Shown here in pieces: positions 17,795-27,181 of a stretch of 64,000 bases of DNA. The position numbers and the translations under genes are program-made. Source of the stretch: CBDCYH01 sp965224105 (GTDB lineage: Bacteria > Bacteroidota > Rhodothermia > Rhodothermales > JABDKH01); contig CBDCYH010000002.1 in assembly GCA_965224105.1 (NCBI GenBank), positions 372,001-436,000 on the forward strand, read 5' to 3'. Within the stretch, counting starts at the first letter, position 1, and the number at the start of each line of letters is the position of its first letter. The notes under the pieces are model-generated. The model made no database searches. It had not been told where the DNA came from and saw only the letters and a program-made list of their open reading frames with translations.

Positions 17795-19585
17795 ATGTAC
17801 ATAAGAATCTTGCTATTAGCCACGCTCATGATTTCTCTAAGCGCTTCTGCACAGCCGTCCATCAACTACCATGTGGGCTGGGATGATGTGGACGATCACT
17901 ATTATCGCGTTGATATGGAAGTCGGTGGACTTGGTGAGCCGACAGTTGATGTCCAGATTCCAGCTTGGCGCCCGGGCCGGTACATCATCCAGAACTACTC
18001 CCGCTACATCACGAGCTTCGACGCAGTCGGTGCCGACGGAGAACATCTACCGTATAAAAAAGTCGACAAAGACACGTGGCGGGTTGTCACCAGGAATAAT
18101 CCGAGTGTGACCGTTTCGTATACGACGTATGCAAACTTCCTGGATGGCGGTGAGAGTTATCTCGACTCCACAGAAGCGTACATCAACCCTATTTCTATCC
18201 TGATGAACGTGCCCGGGCGGTTGCGCGAACCTGTTGGGTTCAAAGTGAAGCAGCCAGAGGGTTGGCGCATAGCGACAGCACTCGATCCCGTGGGTGCACC
18301 CAACGAATTTGTTGCTGCTGATTACCACGAACTGGTCGACACGCCATTCCTGGTGAGCCCGAGCTTTAAAGTTGTTTCGTTTGAAGAGGGTGGCGCGACG
18401 TTTGATATCGCCATTCAGGGAAACTGGGAGTTCGACGAGGACAAACTCGTTGCCGATCACCGCGCGATTGCAAAAGCGCAGTTCGACATTATGCGCACCG
18501 TTCCATTCGAGCGATACCTCTTTATGTATCACTTCCCGGACAAACGCGCCGGTCATGGTGTCGAGCACAAGAATTCCACGTCGATAGTGCTCGGTCCGGC
18601 CTCGGCTATTACGCAACCAGATGACGGCGAGCAGCCGAGCGGACTTTACGGCGCGTTGCTTCGGGTAGCATCGCACGAACTGTTTCATGTGTGGCTTGTC
18701 GAGCGGATAAGACCAGCCGTGATGTACCCGACGGACTATTCGACCGAGGCGTACACAACGCAGATGTGGATCTACGAGGGAATCACAGATTACTACGCGG
18801 ATCTTTCCAACATGCGGGCCGGCTTGATGACGACCGAGGCTTTTTACGACCGGATTGGATCGACGGTCAACTCATTTGATCAAAACCCGGGCCGCAAGGT
18901 TACGTCAATCGCGATGTCCAGCTTCGACTCATGGACGAAAGAAGGAAAGGCCCCGCCGAAAACATGGTACTCGTTTTATACCGCCGGCAAGGCGATGGGT
19001 CTGGTCTTGGACATGGAGGTGCGAGGCCGCACTAACGGTGAGAAGTCACTCGACGATGTGATGCGCTATCTCTACGCTGAGTATCCGGCCAAAGACAGCG
19101 GTGTGCCGGAGGATGGATTTCAGAAGGCATTGGAGACACTCACCGGGACTTCGTTTGCTGACTTTTTTAACAATCACATCTATGGAAGAATGGATGTGGA
19201 TTGGGATGCGCACCTGGCCAACGCGGGACTCCACTTAATGCAGGAGCCGAACCAGGATCCGGCCGCATGGCTGCAGGTTTTTCTGGCGGACAATACGGTG
19301 ATGGGTGCAAACCCTGCCGGCTCTGGTGCCAAGGCCGGATTGAAATCAGGCGATAAGATTCTTGCTGTGAACGAGGAGGACGCGGGTGATGACGATGTGT
19401 TGAAAGCGGCATTCGAGAAACTCTCTCCCGACGACACGGTGCAGCTCACGGTCGAGCGTGGCGAGGAAGAGGTTGATCTGGAAATAACGCTTGGCAGGTT
19501 GCCCGTGAAGGCGTACCTCATGGGGTCGTCCAAGGCCACCGATGCCCAGGTTGCGATCCGTGAGGCGTGGCTGGGCGGCAAATAG
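17795..19585 (+). CDS. M61-family metallopeptidase with PDZ domain
   Basis: A 596-residue secreted protease (signal peptide to ...SASAQ20). The N-terminal beta domain ('DVQIPAWRPGRYIIQNYSR') is that of the M61 glycyl-aminopeptidase family. The gluzincin motif HELFH (H294, E295, H298) is followed by 'WIYEGITDYYADL', whose Glu is the third zinc ligand. The C-terminal part is a PDZ domain ('GAKAGLKSGDKILAVNEED', 'DTVQLTVERG'). All catalytic residues are present, so it should be active in the periplasm or outside. Upstream of a DUF2071 gene, 66 bp apart; cotranscription is possible. Confidence 0.93.
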   Translation: MYIRILLLATLMISLSASAQPSINYHVGWDDVDDHYYRVDMEVGGLGEPTVDVQIPAWRPGRYIIQNYSRYITSFDAVGADGEHLPYKKVDKDTWRVVTRNNPSVTVSYTTYANFLDGGESYLDSTEAYINPISILMNVPGRLREPVGFKVKQPEGWRIATALDPVGAPNEFVAADYHELVDTPFLVSPSFKVVSFEEGGATFDIAIQGNWEFDEDKLVADHRAIAKAQFDIMRTVPFERYLFMYHFPDKRAGHGVEHKNSTSIVLGPASAITQPDDGEQPSGLYGALLRVASHELFHVWLVERIRPAVMYPTDYSTEAYTTQMWIYEGITDYYADLSNMRAGLMTTEAFYDRIGSTVNSFDQNPGRKVTSIAMSSFDSWTKEGKAPPKTWYSFYTAGKAMGLVLDMEVRGRTNGEKSLDDVMRYLYAEYPAKDSGVPEDGFQKALETLTGTSFADFFNNHIYGRMDVDWDAHLANAGLHLMQEPNQDPAAWLQVFLADNTVMGANPAGSGAKAGLKSGDKILAVNEEDAGDDDVLKAAFEKLSPDDTVQLTVERGEEEVDLEITLGRLPVKAYLMGSSKATDAQVAIREAWLGGK

Positions 19586-19651
19586 TATTCGCGGAGGTGC
19601 GAAAGATACATCCATCCTTCGCTTAGACATACCGACCATAGGCCGTGGCCA

Positions 19652-20353
19652 TTGCCGGAAGCGCGGTGGACCTGGCGACAATCGTGGTGCGACCTGCTGT
19701 TCGCCCACTGGCCGGTTGATGCCCGGCTCCTCCGACCCCTGGTCCCCACATCACTTAGCGTGCAGGAATTTGATGGGACCTCGTGGATTGGGGTTGTGCC
19801 CTTCCGTATGGAAGGAGTAATGCGAAGACCGTTTGGCTACCTGCCGTGGATCTCGGCCTTCCCGGAAATCAATCTGCGGATCTACGTTGAGCACGATGGA
19901 AAACCCGGCGTATGGTTTTTGAGTTTGCACGCCACCAATCCGCTTGCTGTTTGGGCCGCGCAAAAATTCTTTTCGCTGCCGTACTACAAGGCGGATATTT
20001 CTATTACCCGTGAACAGGGACGCTTCGGGTATGGGGTGAGGCGTTCCGAGCAACCTGCGCCAGTTTCATTTGAGGCGGCTTTCGAACCCTCCGGAGAAGT
20101 TTATCGGGCTGAGCCGGGATCGCTGGAGCACTGGCTAACTGAGAGGTACTGTTTGTATGCCACCGACGAGCGCGGCGTGCTATACCGGACCGATGTACAC
20201 CACGAACCCTGGCCCCTCCAAGCCGCGCGGGCGGAGTTCGACGTGAATACCATTGCTGATTCGCACGGTCTTGCGCTGGAGGGACCCCCAAGCCTTCTCC
20301 ATTTCAGCAAGCGGATTGACGTTGTGGTTTGGAATCCGGTTCTTGCTGAATAA
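19652..20353 (+). CDS. DUF2071 (YqjF-like) protein
   Basis: A 233-residue protein beginning at a TTG codon. No ATG is available upstream in frame before the stop at 19583 that would match the family, and the family's conserved N-terminal pattern ('TWRQSWCDLLFAHWPVD') starts right after. Other hallmarks are 'LRPLVP', 'FDGTSWIGVVPFRM', 'FPEINLRIYV' and the C-terminal 'LLHFSKRIDVVVW'. DUF2071 has an acetoacetate-decarboxylase-like beta-barrel fold; the molecular function is not established. Likely cytoplasmic: no signal peptide. Flanked by M61 and CotH genes on the same strand, with short gaps. Confidence 0.88.
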   Translation: MPEARWTWRQSWCDLLFAHWPVDARLLRPLVPTSLSVQEFDGTSWIGVVPFRMEGVMRRPFGYLPWISAFPEINLRIYVEHDGKPGVWFLSLHATNPLAVWAAQKFFSLPYYKADISITREQGRFGYGVRRSEQPAPVSFEAAFEPSGEVYRAEPGSLEHWLTERYCLYATDERGVLYRTDVHHEPWPLQAARAEFDVNTIADSHGLALEGPPSLLHFSKRIDVVVWNPVLAE

Positions 20354-20378
20354 TCATCCTGCGAAATAGCTTCTTAGT

Positions 20379-22754
20379 ATGATGAACGTGACCCGAACAA
20401 CCCTCTTGATTGGATTTGTTTGTGCTGCGTTTGCGATTCAGGGAGCAAGTGGGCAATCCTTCACCCCAGAGTATAATCCCTTGTACGACGACACGCGCGT
20501 AGCGACCATCCGCGTTGAACTTCTGCCTGCACATCTGGACACGATTCTCTCAGTGGGCAACGAAGAGAGCGACGTTGAGTATCCGGCGACATTCACGTAC
20601 AATGACGGGACGACCGTTGAGACGGTAGAAAACGTCGGCTTCCGCCTTCGCGGAAATACGTCTCGGTACGCCGAAAAACGTTCCTTCAAGGTCGCGTTCA
20701 ACGCATTCACATCGGGTGGCAAGTTTATGGGCGTGGAGAAGTTGAATCTTAATGGCGAGCACAACGATCCCTCGATCATCCGATCCAAATTGTCGTGGGA
20801 CTTGTTCCAGGCACAGGGTGTGGCTGCCCCACGATCGGCGCACGTGCGGCTGTTTATTAATGACGTCTACTACGGGTTATACGCAAACGTTGAACACATC
20901 GACGAACAGTTTTTGCAATCCCGTTTTGGCGGCGACTCCGGATTCCTGTACAAGTGCCTGTGGCCTGCAGATCTCTCTTACCTCGGGCCCACTGCGGATT
21001 CTTACAGGCCGGACTCACCTGATCGCCGGCCGTACGATCTCAAACTTCGGGACAGCGACCAGGAAGGCTATCACGATCTGGCTCACCTCATAGACGTGCT
21101 CAACAATACGGCACTTATAGATTTCAAGCGCGAGATCGAAAAAGTTTTTGACGTGAACGGATTTCTGCGATCACTTGCCATCGATGTCGTGACGGGTAGT
21201 TGGGACAACTACTGGTATCTGAAAAACAATTTCTATCTGTACAACAATCCGAACACCGGACTCTTTCACTACATCCCCTACGATTTTGATAACACGTTCG
21301 GAATTTGGTGGGATGGTATTGAAGCAGGGATCGACTGGGGAACCCGTAACGTGTATGACTGGGGCAATTTGTCAGAGTCCCGCCCACTTGCTGACAGGAT
21401 TTTCGACCACGCTGAATACCGCGACCGCTTTTCCTTTTTCCTGCAAGAGGTGGTTGACAAAGTCTACATCGCCGCGCAACAGAAAAACCGTGTTGACGTG
21501 TTGCACGCGCTGGTTACCGAGGCCGCCGAAGCGGACACGTTCCGCACGCGGGACTACGGTTACTCTATTGACGATTTCCACGACTCGTTTAGCACCGCGC
21601 AGGGTGACCATGTGACGTATGGGATCAAGCCATTTATAGATACGCGACACGCGTCCGCGCTGAGCCAAATTCTGCCAGTCGAGATTGACCCCATCCTGCT
21701 TGACGCTTTTTACGAGCCCGTCCTACCCAGCTCGGCCGAACCCATCCACGTGGTAGTTACCATGATCGACGACGGCCCGGGTGTGGTGGTGACCGCCGAA
21801 TACACCGTGGACGGTGACATGAAATTGGTTGAACTGCATGATGATGGTGCGCACGGCGATGGCATGGCTGGCGATGGCCGTTTCGGTGGTTACATCCCCC
21901 CGACGGAGGAGACGGTCGACATGACCCTTACGTTCTCGGCCCGACAACCAGATGGCGGGCGATCGGCAACCTCTCCCCGTACGATCAGGGTGGGCTTTGA
22001 CGGTCCGCCTCTTTTTATCAACGAGCTAATGGCCAGCAACGACGCGACAATCGCTGACGAGTTTGGGGAATACGATGACTGGGCTGAACTGTACAACGGC
22101 GGGAACGATCCGATATCCCTCGGCGGACTCTACCTTACGGACAACCTCACCGATCCGCATAAGTGGGCGTTTCCGGACACAACCATCGGACCAGGCGAGT
22201 TTGTGATTGTGTGGCTCGATGATGATGCGCAGGGACCGATGCACGCGACGTTCAAGTTATCTGCGGGTGGTGAGCAGCTGGGTATTTTTTCTGCTGATGC
22301 GTCCGCCGTTGACGCTCTGTCATTCGGAGAGCAGACTACCGATGTTTCTTTTGGCCGAACGTTGGACGGCGCCGGGCGCTTTGAGCACCAAAGCCTGGCT
22401 ACACCTGGAACGCCAAACATGTATGATGTTGCAACGGAAACCATCGACGCACTCTCGCGACTGACCGTCGCCGCCTTCCCCGTTCCCTCAAGCGGACCAG
22501 TGAACCTGGCGGTGGAAGGTGGATCCGGAGTCGTGATAGTGGAAGTCGTCGATTTACTTGGCCGTCGGGTAGGAAAAATCAGCAATACCGACCCATCGCT
22601 GAAGACGAGACGGTTGACTTGGGATGGCATGGCCAGCGGAGTTCCGGTACAATCAGGGGTTTATTTTATTCGAGCGGTTGATGAGTCTGGTCGAACGGCA
22701 AGTACATCGGTTGTTATAGCGCGGACGACAAACGATTACCGCGGCGACAAATAG
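20379..22754 (+). CDS. CotH kinase-fold secreted protein with lamin-tail domain and sorting tail
   Basis: A 791-residue protein with a signal peptide (to about residue 26). Residues ~45-440 are a CotH domain: 'VGFRLRGNTSRYAEKRSFKV', 'LNLNGEHNDPSIIRSKLSWD', 'LYANVEHIDEQFL' and 'YIPYDFDNTFG'. CotH proteins are atypical kinases. After an Ig-like segment comes a lamin-tail domain ('INELMASNDATIADEFGEYD', 'DWAELYN'), then a ~90-residue tail ('AAFPVPSSGPVNLAVEGG', 'SGVYFIRAVDESG') of the type IX sorting kind. It should be exported and surface-anchored or released. Its stop codon is followed within 15 bp by palindromic repeat cluster 2, which may serve as terminator. Confidence 0.9.
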   Translation: MMNVTRTTLLIGFVCAAFAIQGASGQSFTPEYNPLYDDTRVATIRVELLPAHLDTILSVGNEESDVEYPATFTYNDGTTVETVENVGFRLRGNTSRYAEKRSFKVAFNAFTSGGKFMGVEKLNLNGEHNDPSIIRSKLSWDLFQAQGVAAPRSAHVRLFINDVYYGLYANVEHIDEQFLQSRFGGDSGFLYKCLWPADLSYLGPTADSYRPDSPDRRPYDLKLRDSDQEGYHDLAHLIDVLNNTALIDFKREIEKVFDVNGFLRSLAIDVVTGSWDNYWYLKNNFYLYNNPNTGLFHYIPYDFDNTFGIWWDGIEAGIDWGTRNVYDWGNLSESRPLADRIFDHAEYRDRFSFFLQEVVDKVYIAAQQKNRVDVLHALVTEAAEADTFRTRDYGYSIDDFHDSFSTAQGDHVTYGIKPFIDTRHASALSQILPVEIDPILLDAFYEPVLPSSAEPIHVVVTMIDDGPGVVVTAEYTVDGDMKLVELHDDGAHGDGMAGDGRFGGYIPPTEETVDMTLTFSARQPDGGRSATSPRTIRVGFDGPPLFINELMASNDATIADEFGEYDDWAELYNGGNDPISLGGLYLTDNLTDPHKWAFPDTTIGPGEFVIVWLDDDAQGPMHATFKLSAGGEQLGIFSADASAVDALSFGEQTTDVSFGRTLDGAGRFEHQSLATPGTPNMYDVATETIDALSRLTVAAFPVPSSGPVNLAVEGGSGVVIVEVVDLLGRRVGKISNTDPSLKTRRLTWDGMASGVPVQSGVYFIRAVDESGRTASTSVVIARTTNDYRGDK

Positions 22755-22764
22755 CACCACCAAC

Positions 22765-23315
22765 GCGTCATCCCAGCCCCCGAGCTGGGATCCATACGGG
22801 GGTGACAACCAGCACAAACTGTATGGACCCCGGACCAAGTCCGGGGTGACACCAGGGTGGTGGGATTGAAAGAAGCGCCAACCTTTCGGGTTAGGACCTG
22901 AGCCCTTAGATGGAGATTGCCACCTCGGCCTACGGCCTCGTCGCAATGACGATTTATTCCCGGATCAAGTCGGGAGTGACAGAGTGGTGGTGGAGGATGC
23001 TCCAACGACAAACGATTACCGCGGCGACAAATAGCACCCCAAACGCGTCATCCCAGCCCCCGAGCTGGGATCCATACGGCGGTAAGGCCGAGCTCTGTAG
23101 ATGGAGATCACCACGTCGCCCTTGGGCTCCTCGTGATGACGCGATTGTATGGACCCCGGATCGAGTCTGGGGGGACACCAGGTTGGTGGGATTGAATGAA
23201 GCGCCAACCTTTCGTGTTTGGACCTGAGCCCTTAGACGGAGATTGCCACCTCGGCCTACGGCCTCGTCGCAATGACGAATTATTCCCGCATCAAAGTCTG
23301 GGGGGACAGAGTGGT
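22765..23315. repeat. Palindromic intergenic repeat cluster 2
   Basis: Between the convergent CotH and DUF4173 genes. Hairpin A copies (CATCCCAGCCCCCGAGCTGG type) start at 22769 and 23049. Hairpin B copies (ACCCCGG/CCGGGGT and relatives) lie near 22826-22850 and 23155-23175. The second module (GGAGATTGCCACCTCGGCCT with CGTCGCAATGACG) appears at about 22911-22952, 23100-23140 and 23236-23278. Unlike clusters 1, 3 and 4, the spacing is irregular. The 3' end of the DUF4173 gene extends into this cluster. Confidence 0.88.
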
Positions 23316-24854
23316 GGCCTCAGTTGCATCGCCAACCTCCTTTAGCGCAGACGCACCCACGTGCCGGCCGAGCGACCAAGCGCGCCAATCCTGCCCCGAC
23401 GAAGGGTGCAGGTCTTGTCGTATCCAGCCCTGTCTGATCATCTGCTTTTGTTCGAGGTCGAGGTCGTCCCAATGTCCAACCACAACCGGAACTGCATCCT
23501 CCGATAATCTGCCCAGATAGTAAGGGTCAACGTTTGCGCCCTGCAGGTTGTCTTTAGCAATGAATGCATGCGGATTCATTACGTTCAGAACACCGAGCAA
23601 TGTGTACGCGGCGACAATGCCAACCTTGGGAAGTGGAATGGTTAGCGCGGGTCGTAGCAGACTAAGAATCAGGTAAGAAAAAACAAGGCTGGTCCACACC
23701 ATAGCAAACGCTGTGTTTAGCCGGAGTTCTGTCCATCCGTATTCCGCAACGTAGGCGTACATGCGCAAGGCCGCGGAAAAGAGAATCAGCAGGACAAGGA
23801 AACCGTTGAGAGCGGCAAGTTTGCCAAACAGAGCCGAATCTTTATCTGACTTTGCATCTAACCGATTGCGAAGCGAGGTTACCAGCACCAGCGAGACTGC
23901 GGCAACGATGGACATCTCGAAAAAACCGGCTCGTGCGGAGTACGACAGGGATCGTCCCGGAACACCCGCCGCAGCCGTGAATCCGTCGAACAGATGCGAC
24001 GCCTGGACGACAACAAAGACGAGAAACAGGAGACTCACCATGCCAAGCACAGCGCTCGCCTCGATGATATTCGGACGTAGGCGGAATCGTGATGGAGACA
24101 CTAATAATCTTGACCTCATGGCGGGACTTGCGCCGAAAAGGAACAGTCCCGCACCGGTGGAAAAGAACACGACAAAGAAAATGTTTTCGCTGAGTTGGGG
24201 GTATTTGATTTCGAACGGAACAGCCATCAGATCAGCAAAACGGCCGTCGGCTGCCGAAAGCAGGAGCGTAAAGAAGAATAAAAATGGAAGCGCGATGACA
24301 AATCCGCGGGCAGCTGACATGATCGCCGAAGATCGTTCTGTAGTTGCAATCTGCCTCCACTCGACTTGTCTGGCGCAGTAGAATGGGAAGAGTATTGCAA
24401 GGCGGGACATCATTCTGATGAACGGGATGCGACGGGAGCTTTCCTCGTCGCCATTTACAACACGTGTCACCCAAACCGCGCACAGAGTTAGAAGCGCCGC
24501 TGTGTTGCAGACGGTGAGAAGCGTTGCAGCATGCCACAGGTAACCGAACGGAATGAGCATCATCGGGATTGAGATCCACCAGTTGTCGCGCGGGATGTTG
24601 AATGACCAGCCGGTGGTGAAGCCCAGGAGTGAAACTACGAAGGCCAGCGACCAGACGGTTGCGCCGAGGCCCCATGGTGTACCGACCAGCAGCCATTTCC
24701 CCATGAAACCCAGCCAGCATGCCAGGGAGAGCATGATGAGCCCGTCTTTGCTTTGTGTAAACGATCCGACGAGATTGCTGTGGGTGGCTAGCTCGCGTTG
24801 CAGATCCGTCGTTATGCGAGGTGCAGACACCTCTATTGCGCTTGGTGCATCCAT
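23280..24854 (-). CDS. DUF4153/DUF4173 multi-pass membrane protein
   Basis: A 524-residue inner-membrane protein with roughly 12 hydrophobic segments. Family features are 'ARAGFFEMSIVAAVSLVLV', 'YVAEYGWTELRLNTAFAMVW' and 'VLNVMNPHAFIAKDNL', typical of the DUF4173 branch of DUF4153. The function is unknown; relatives often sit beside transcription regulators or two-component systems. The upstream region carries the same composite operator as the neighbouring membrane-protein/regulator operon, so it is probably under that winged-helix regulator. The last dozen codons (after about 'KEVGDATEA') lie inside repeat cluster 2, so the natural C-terminus has been replaced or extended by repeat sequence. 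Confidence 0.85.
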   Translation of the reverse strand: MDAPSAIEVSAPRITTDLQRELATHSNLVGSFTQSKDGLIMLSLACWLGFMGKWLLVGTPWGLGATVWSLAFVVSLLGFTTGWSFNIPRDNWWISIPMMLIPFGYLWHAATLLTVCNTAALLTLCAVWVTRVVNGDEESSRRIPFIRMMSRLAILFPFYCARQVEWRQIATTERSSAIMSAARGFVIALPFLFFFTLLLSAADGRFADLMAVPFEIKYPQLSENIFFVVFFSTGAGLFLFGASPAMRSRLLVSPSRFRLRPNIIEASAVLGMVSLLFLVFVVVQASHLFDGFTAAAGVPGRSLSYSARAGFFEMSIVAAVSLVLVTSLRNRLDAKSDKDSALFGKLAALNGFLVLLILFSAALRMYAYVAEYGWTELRLNTAFAMVWTSLVFSYLILSLLRPALTIPLPKVGIVAAYTLLGVLNVMNPHAFIAKDNLQGANVDPYYLGRLSEDAVPVVVGHWDDLDLEQKQMIRQGWIRQDLHPSSGQDWRAWSLGRHVGASALKEVGDATEATTLSPQTLMRE

Positions 24855-24880
24855 GGTTTTATCTGGATTTCGTGTTTGTT

Positions 24881-24902
24881 AAAGTACTTTATACTGTAAA
24901 GT
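24881..24902. promoter_or_regulatory. Candidate operator, copy 1 (AAAGTACTTTA-N6-AAAGT)
   Basis: A 10-bp perfect palindrome AAAGTACTTT plus a half-site AAAGT after a fixed gap, 27-48 bp upstream of the DUF4173 start. The same composite motif with the same spacing occurs at 25942-25963. Confidence 0.6.
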
Positions 24903-24952
24903 TGACGGATACGCGTTATGTTTTAATGTGCATCTGGTTATCTGATTTGCCC

Positions 24953-25312
24953 TTAGTCCGGCCGCGCCAGTCTGATGATCGCCTCCATCTGGTCCAGATA
25001 ATCGGCCAGCGCTTTCTTCCCTCGGCGCGTGAGTTTATACGTGGTAAGCGGCGTGCGATTGGAAAATGTCTTCTCGACAGAAACATATCCCGCTTCTTCC
25101 AGCTTGCGGGAGTGCACACTCAGGTTCCCATCAGAGGTTTGCAGCACCTCTTTCAATTCTACAAACGTCATCGCACCCCCCGCTGACAGTGCGCTAAGGA
25201 TGCCAAGACGAATCCGCGTGTGAACAACCGGGTCGAGCTCGGTCTGCAGGGTTGCTTTCGGGGTTCTTTTCCGCGCACGTTTTTTCGTTTTGGTTCTGGT
25301 CTTAGCCGCCAT
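24953..25312 (-). CDS. Winged-helix transcriptional regulator (HTH_34/MarR-like)
   Basis: About 119 residues from the ATG at 25312. The N-terminus is very basic (MAAKTRTKTKKRARKRTPKA). The winged helix follows: 'RIRLGILSALSAGGAMTFVE', 'LKEVLQTSDGNLSVHSRKLE' (recognition helix) and the wing 'PLTTYKLTRRGKKALADYL'. This is the 'transcriptional regulator' family common next to membrane-protein genes in Bacteroidota. The start overlaps the end of the upstream membrane-protein gene by 11 bp, so the two are translationally coupled. The likely targets are the two AAAGTACTTTA-N6-AAAGT sites at 24881 and 25942, which would make it autoregulatory; this is inference from position and shared sequence. Confidence 0.85.
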   Translation of the reverse strand: MAAKTRTKTKKRARKRTPKATLQTELDPVVHTRIRLGILSALSAGGAMTFVELKEVLQTSDGNLSVHSRKLEEAGYVSVEKTFSNRTPLTTYKLTRRGKKALADYLDQMEAIIRLARPD

Positions 25313-25892
25313 ACTTCCGGGCAATCCAGATTCCCATGGCGAGGTGAACAACGCCGAAGCCAACGAGCATCGCAACATCCGCCCATTCCTGCGGCGACGT
25401 GAGCGCGGCTAGTCCAACCAGGATAAATCCCATTCCGAAGCGGTACAGGTGACCGGAAGAGTACGTGGCGCCAGCAGTGATCCCCGCGCCGTAGACCAGC
25501 AGCCACATGGCTGGCATCAGTTCATACAGATCGTAGCTTACAAGACTTGCGGTGAGGGCAGCGCCTACAACGATAGCCGGCAAAAGGCACAGTGCGAACT
25601 TGCGTGTTGGGCCGACTGTGATCGGTGTGCCGGAATCTCGCGCTTTCCTTAAAGTGGTCATCGTTCCGACCAGAATGGATATGGCCGCCGCCGCGATCCA
25701 GACGGTAAGCCACGTCTGGTCCGACCAGCCAGCGTTCATGCTCACAACCGCAAGCACGATCGCCATCACTCCGATGAAAATTACCCCTACCCCGGAGATA
25801 GCAGAGAACTCTGATGAGCGTTCCATCACATCCCGGATGTATCGGAGGTGCTCCTCAGCCTCCGAATGGGCTTGTACGGGCTGGTTTGTCAT
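25302..25892 (-). CDS. Hypothetical multi-pass membrane protein, cotranscribed with regulator
   Basis: About 196 residues from the ATG at 25892 (MTNQPVQAHSEAEEHL). A short soluble helix ('HLRYIRDVMERSSEFSAISG') precedes five or six transmembrane segments, for example 'GVIFIGVMAIVLAVVSM', 'WLTVWIAAAAISILVGTM', 'LCLLPAIVVGAALTASLV' and 'GFILVGLAALTS'. No catalytic motif is visible and I do not know a function. It is the first gene of a two-gene operon with the winged-helix regulator, an arrangement frequent in Bacteroidota. The promoter carries the composite operator at 25942-25963. Confidence 0.75.
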   Translation of the reverse strand: MTNQPVQAHSEAEEHLRYIRDVMERSSEFSAISGVGVIFIGVMAIVLAVVSMNAGWSDQTWLTVWIAAAAISILVGTMTTLRKARDSGTPITVGPTRKFALCLLPAIVVGAALTASLVSYDLYELMPAMWLLVYGAGITAGATYSSGHLYRFGMGFILVGLAALTSPQEWADVAMLVGFGVVHLAMGIWIARKYGG

Positions 25893-25941
25893 ATTTCTGA
25901 TGATCCGTTCCTGGCCATGCCGCAATTATCGACAATTCCTA

Positions 25942-25963
25942 AAAGTACTTTACGAAACAAAGT
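25942..25963. promoter_or_regulatory. Candidate operator, copy 2 (AAAGTACTTTA-N6-AAAGT)
   Basis: Same palindrome and half-site, with identical spacing, as at 24881-24902. It lies 50-71 bp upstream of the membrane-protein/regulator operon start. Confidence 0.6.
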
Positions 25964-26006
25964 GCCAAAGTTGCAAGGGTGGCGGTCAAAGATTCCAGCC
26001 CGGTAC

Positions 26007-26042
26007 AAAAAAGAAGCCCGAACAACGATTCGCTGCTCGGGC
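26007..26042 (-). terminator. Intrinsic terminator of the Asp-rich lipoprotein gene
   Basis: Arms GCCCGA (26016-26021) and TCGGGC (26037-26042). On the minus strand the stem is followed by TTCTTTTTT. It lies 29 bp beyond the stop at 26071. Confidence 0.75.
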
Positions 26043-26070
26043 ACTTTCAGGTTCAGACACTCAGAATGGA

Positions 26071-27084
26071 CTATTTCAGTCTAAACATTGAATCCGACCA
26101 CGGGTCATCGAAAAATATATTCGTCCGAGCCAGTATTTCTTCCGAAACTTGAAATTCGAGGTCCCTGTATTGAATCGCAAAACAATCGGACGCGGCAACG
26201 GCGTAGTGGTGATAAAATCGGATTACGGCACTGTCCTCCGAAAGCTCCGTGCGCAATTCGAACGAACTCTCCTGGCAACCACCGTATTCTACCGCAGCGC
26301 GTAGAATGCCATCCTCTAGTCTCGGGCCTGTTAGTCCGGTTGACGTACTGTCATAGAAGACCCAATACTGATAGCCATATCTTTCCGAGACGAAATTCTG
26401 CCCCTCTCCTTCTCCTCCATTGTCGCCATCACCATCGTCGCCGTCGCCACCGTCTGTATCTGTAGAATCGGTTGGACTTCCATCTCCGGTGTCCGTAGAA
26501 TCGTCAAACATAGCATCCGAAAGCATCGGTTCGAAATCGAAAACACCCTTCAGGGTTATCAGCTCCGTACCTGAGGTAACCGTCGAGGTATCAGCGATTG
26601 TAACTTCGCTATAGTCTTTAACATCGAATTCGAAAGACCCAGCGAGTCTGTCATTGCTGGAGTGATCAATCGACGCTGATCCGGCACCGTCGTTGTACCA
26701 GCGGTATACACCGCTATCCTCAGACCAGTAGTGTGCGTTAAATTCGTTTGCCGACCCAATTTGGTGATCTCCGGCCGCTGGCAGCGTCCCCGGAGCGTAG
26801 AATAAAGCTGCTCCCTCGGTTATTGACGGATCTGCGCCCTCAAACACGAGGTAAAATCCACTAGCATCGCTGAACCTGAGGGTCCGCGGATTCTGTCCTA
26901 GCACGGATGAAGCTTTCGCGACCAGGGTGCGCGACTCCCCAGATTTGGTGGTGACAACCAGCGAGGTTGGAGGGTCTTCCTGCGAATCGGTCTTATCGGC
27001 CGGCGTGGTAGCACTGTCACACCCCCCTACAATCAGGGCTGCGACCAGGCAAAGTTTTATTGTCGCACTCGAAAAATACTTCAT
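26071..27084 (-). CDS. Hypothetical lipoprotein with Asp/Gly-rich linker
   Basis: A 337-residue lipoprotein (signal MKYFSSATIKLCLVAALIVG, lipobox IVGGC). Residues ~45-195 look like a beta-rich domain ('SGFYLVFEG', 'HQIGSANEFNAHYWSED', 'LITLKGVFDFEPM'). Then comes a ~50-residue linker made largely of Asp, Gly, Ser and Thr (about 195-230), and a second small domain with two Cys ('VEYGGCQESSFELR', 'AASDCFAIQYRD') that could pair. I do not recognise the family. It is divergent from the ECF sigma factor gene (162 bp between starts) and has its own terminator. Position suggests it might be part of the FecIR regulon, which is inference; the Asp-rich linker could bind calcium. Confidence 0.75.
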   Translation of the reverse strand: MKYFSSATIKLCLVAALIVGGCDSATTPADKTDSQEDPPTSLVVTTKSGESRTLVAKASSVLGQNPRTLRFSDASGFYLVFEGADPSITEGAALFYAPGTLPAAGDHQIGSANEFNAHYWSEDSGVYRWYNDGAGSASIDHSSNDRLAGSFEFDVKDYSEVTIADTSTVTSGTELITLKGVFDFEPMLSDAMFDDSTDTGDGSPTDSTDTDGGDGDDGDGDNGGEGEGQNFVSERYGYQYWVFYDSTSTGLTGPRLEDGILRAAVEYGGCQESSFELRTELSEDSAVIRFYHHYAVAASDCFAIQYRDLEFQVSEEILARTNIFFDDPWSDSMFRLK

Positions 27085-27181
27085 GGTGTTGGATTCTAGT
27101 TTTGAGTAGGATAATGCCGGCTGGGATCGTCACCACGTCACCGCCATTTACCCATATTATCCGATCGAGTCCCGAAGTACC

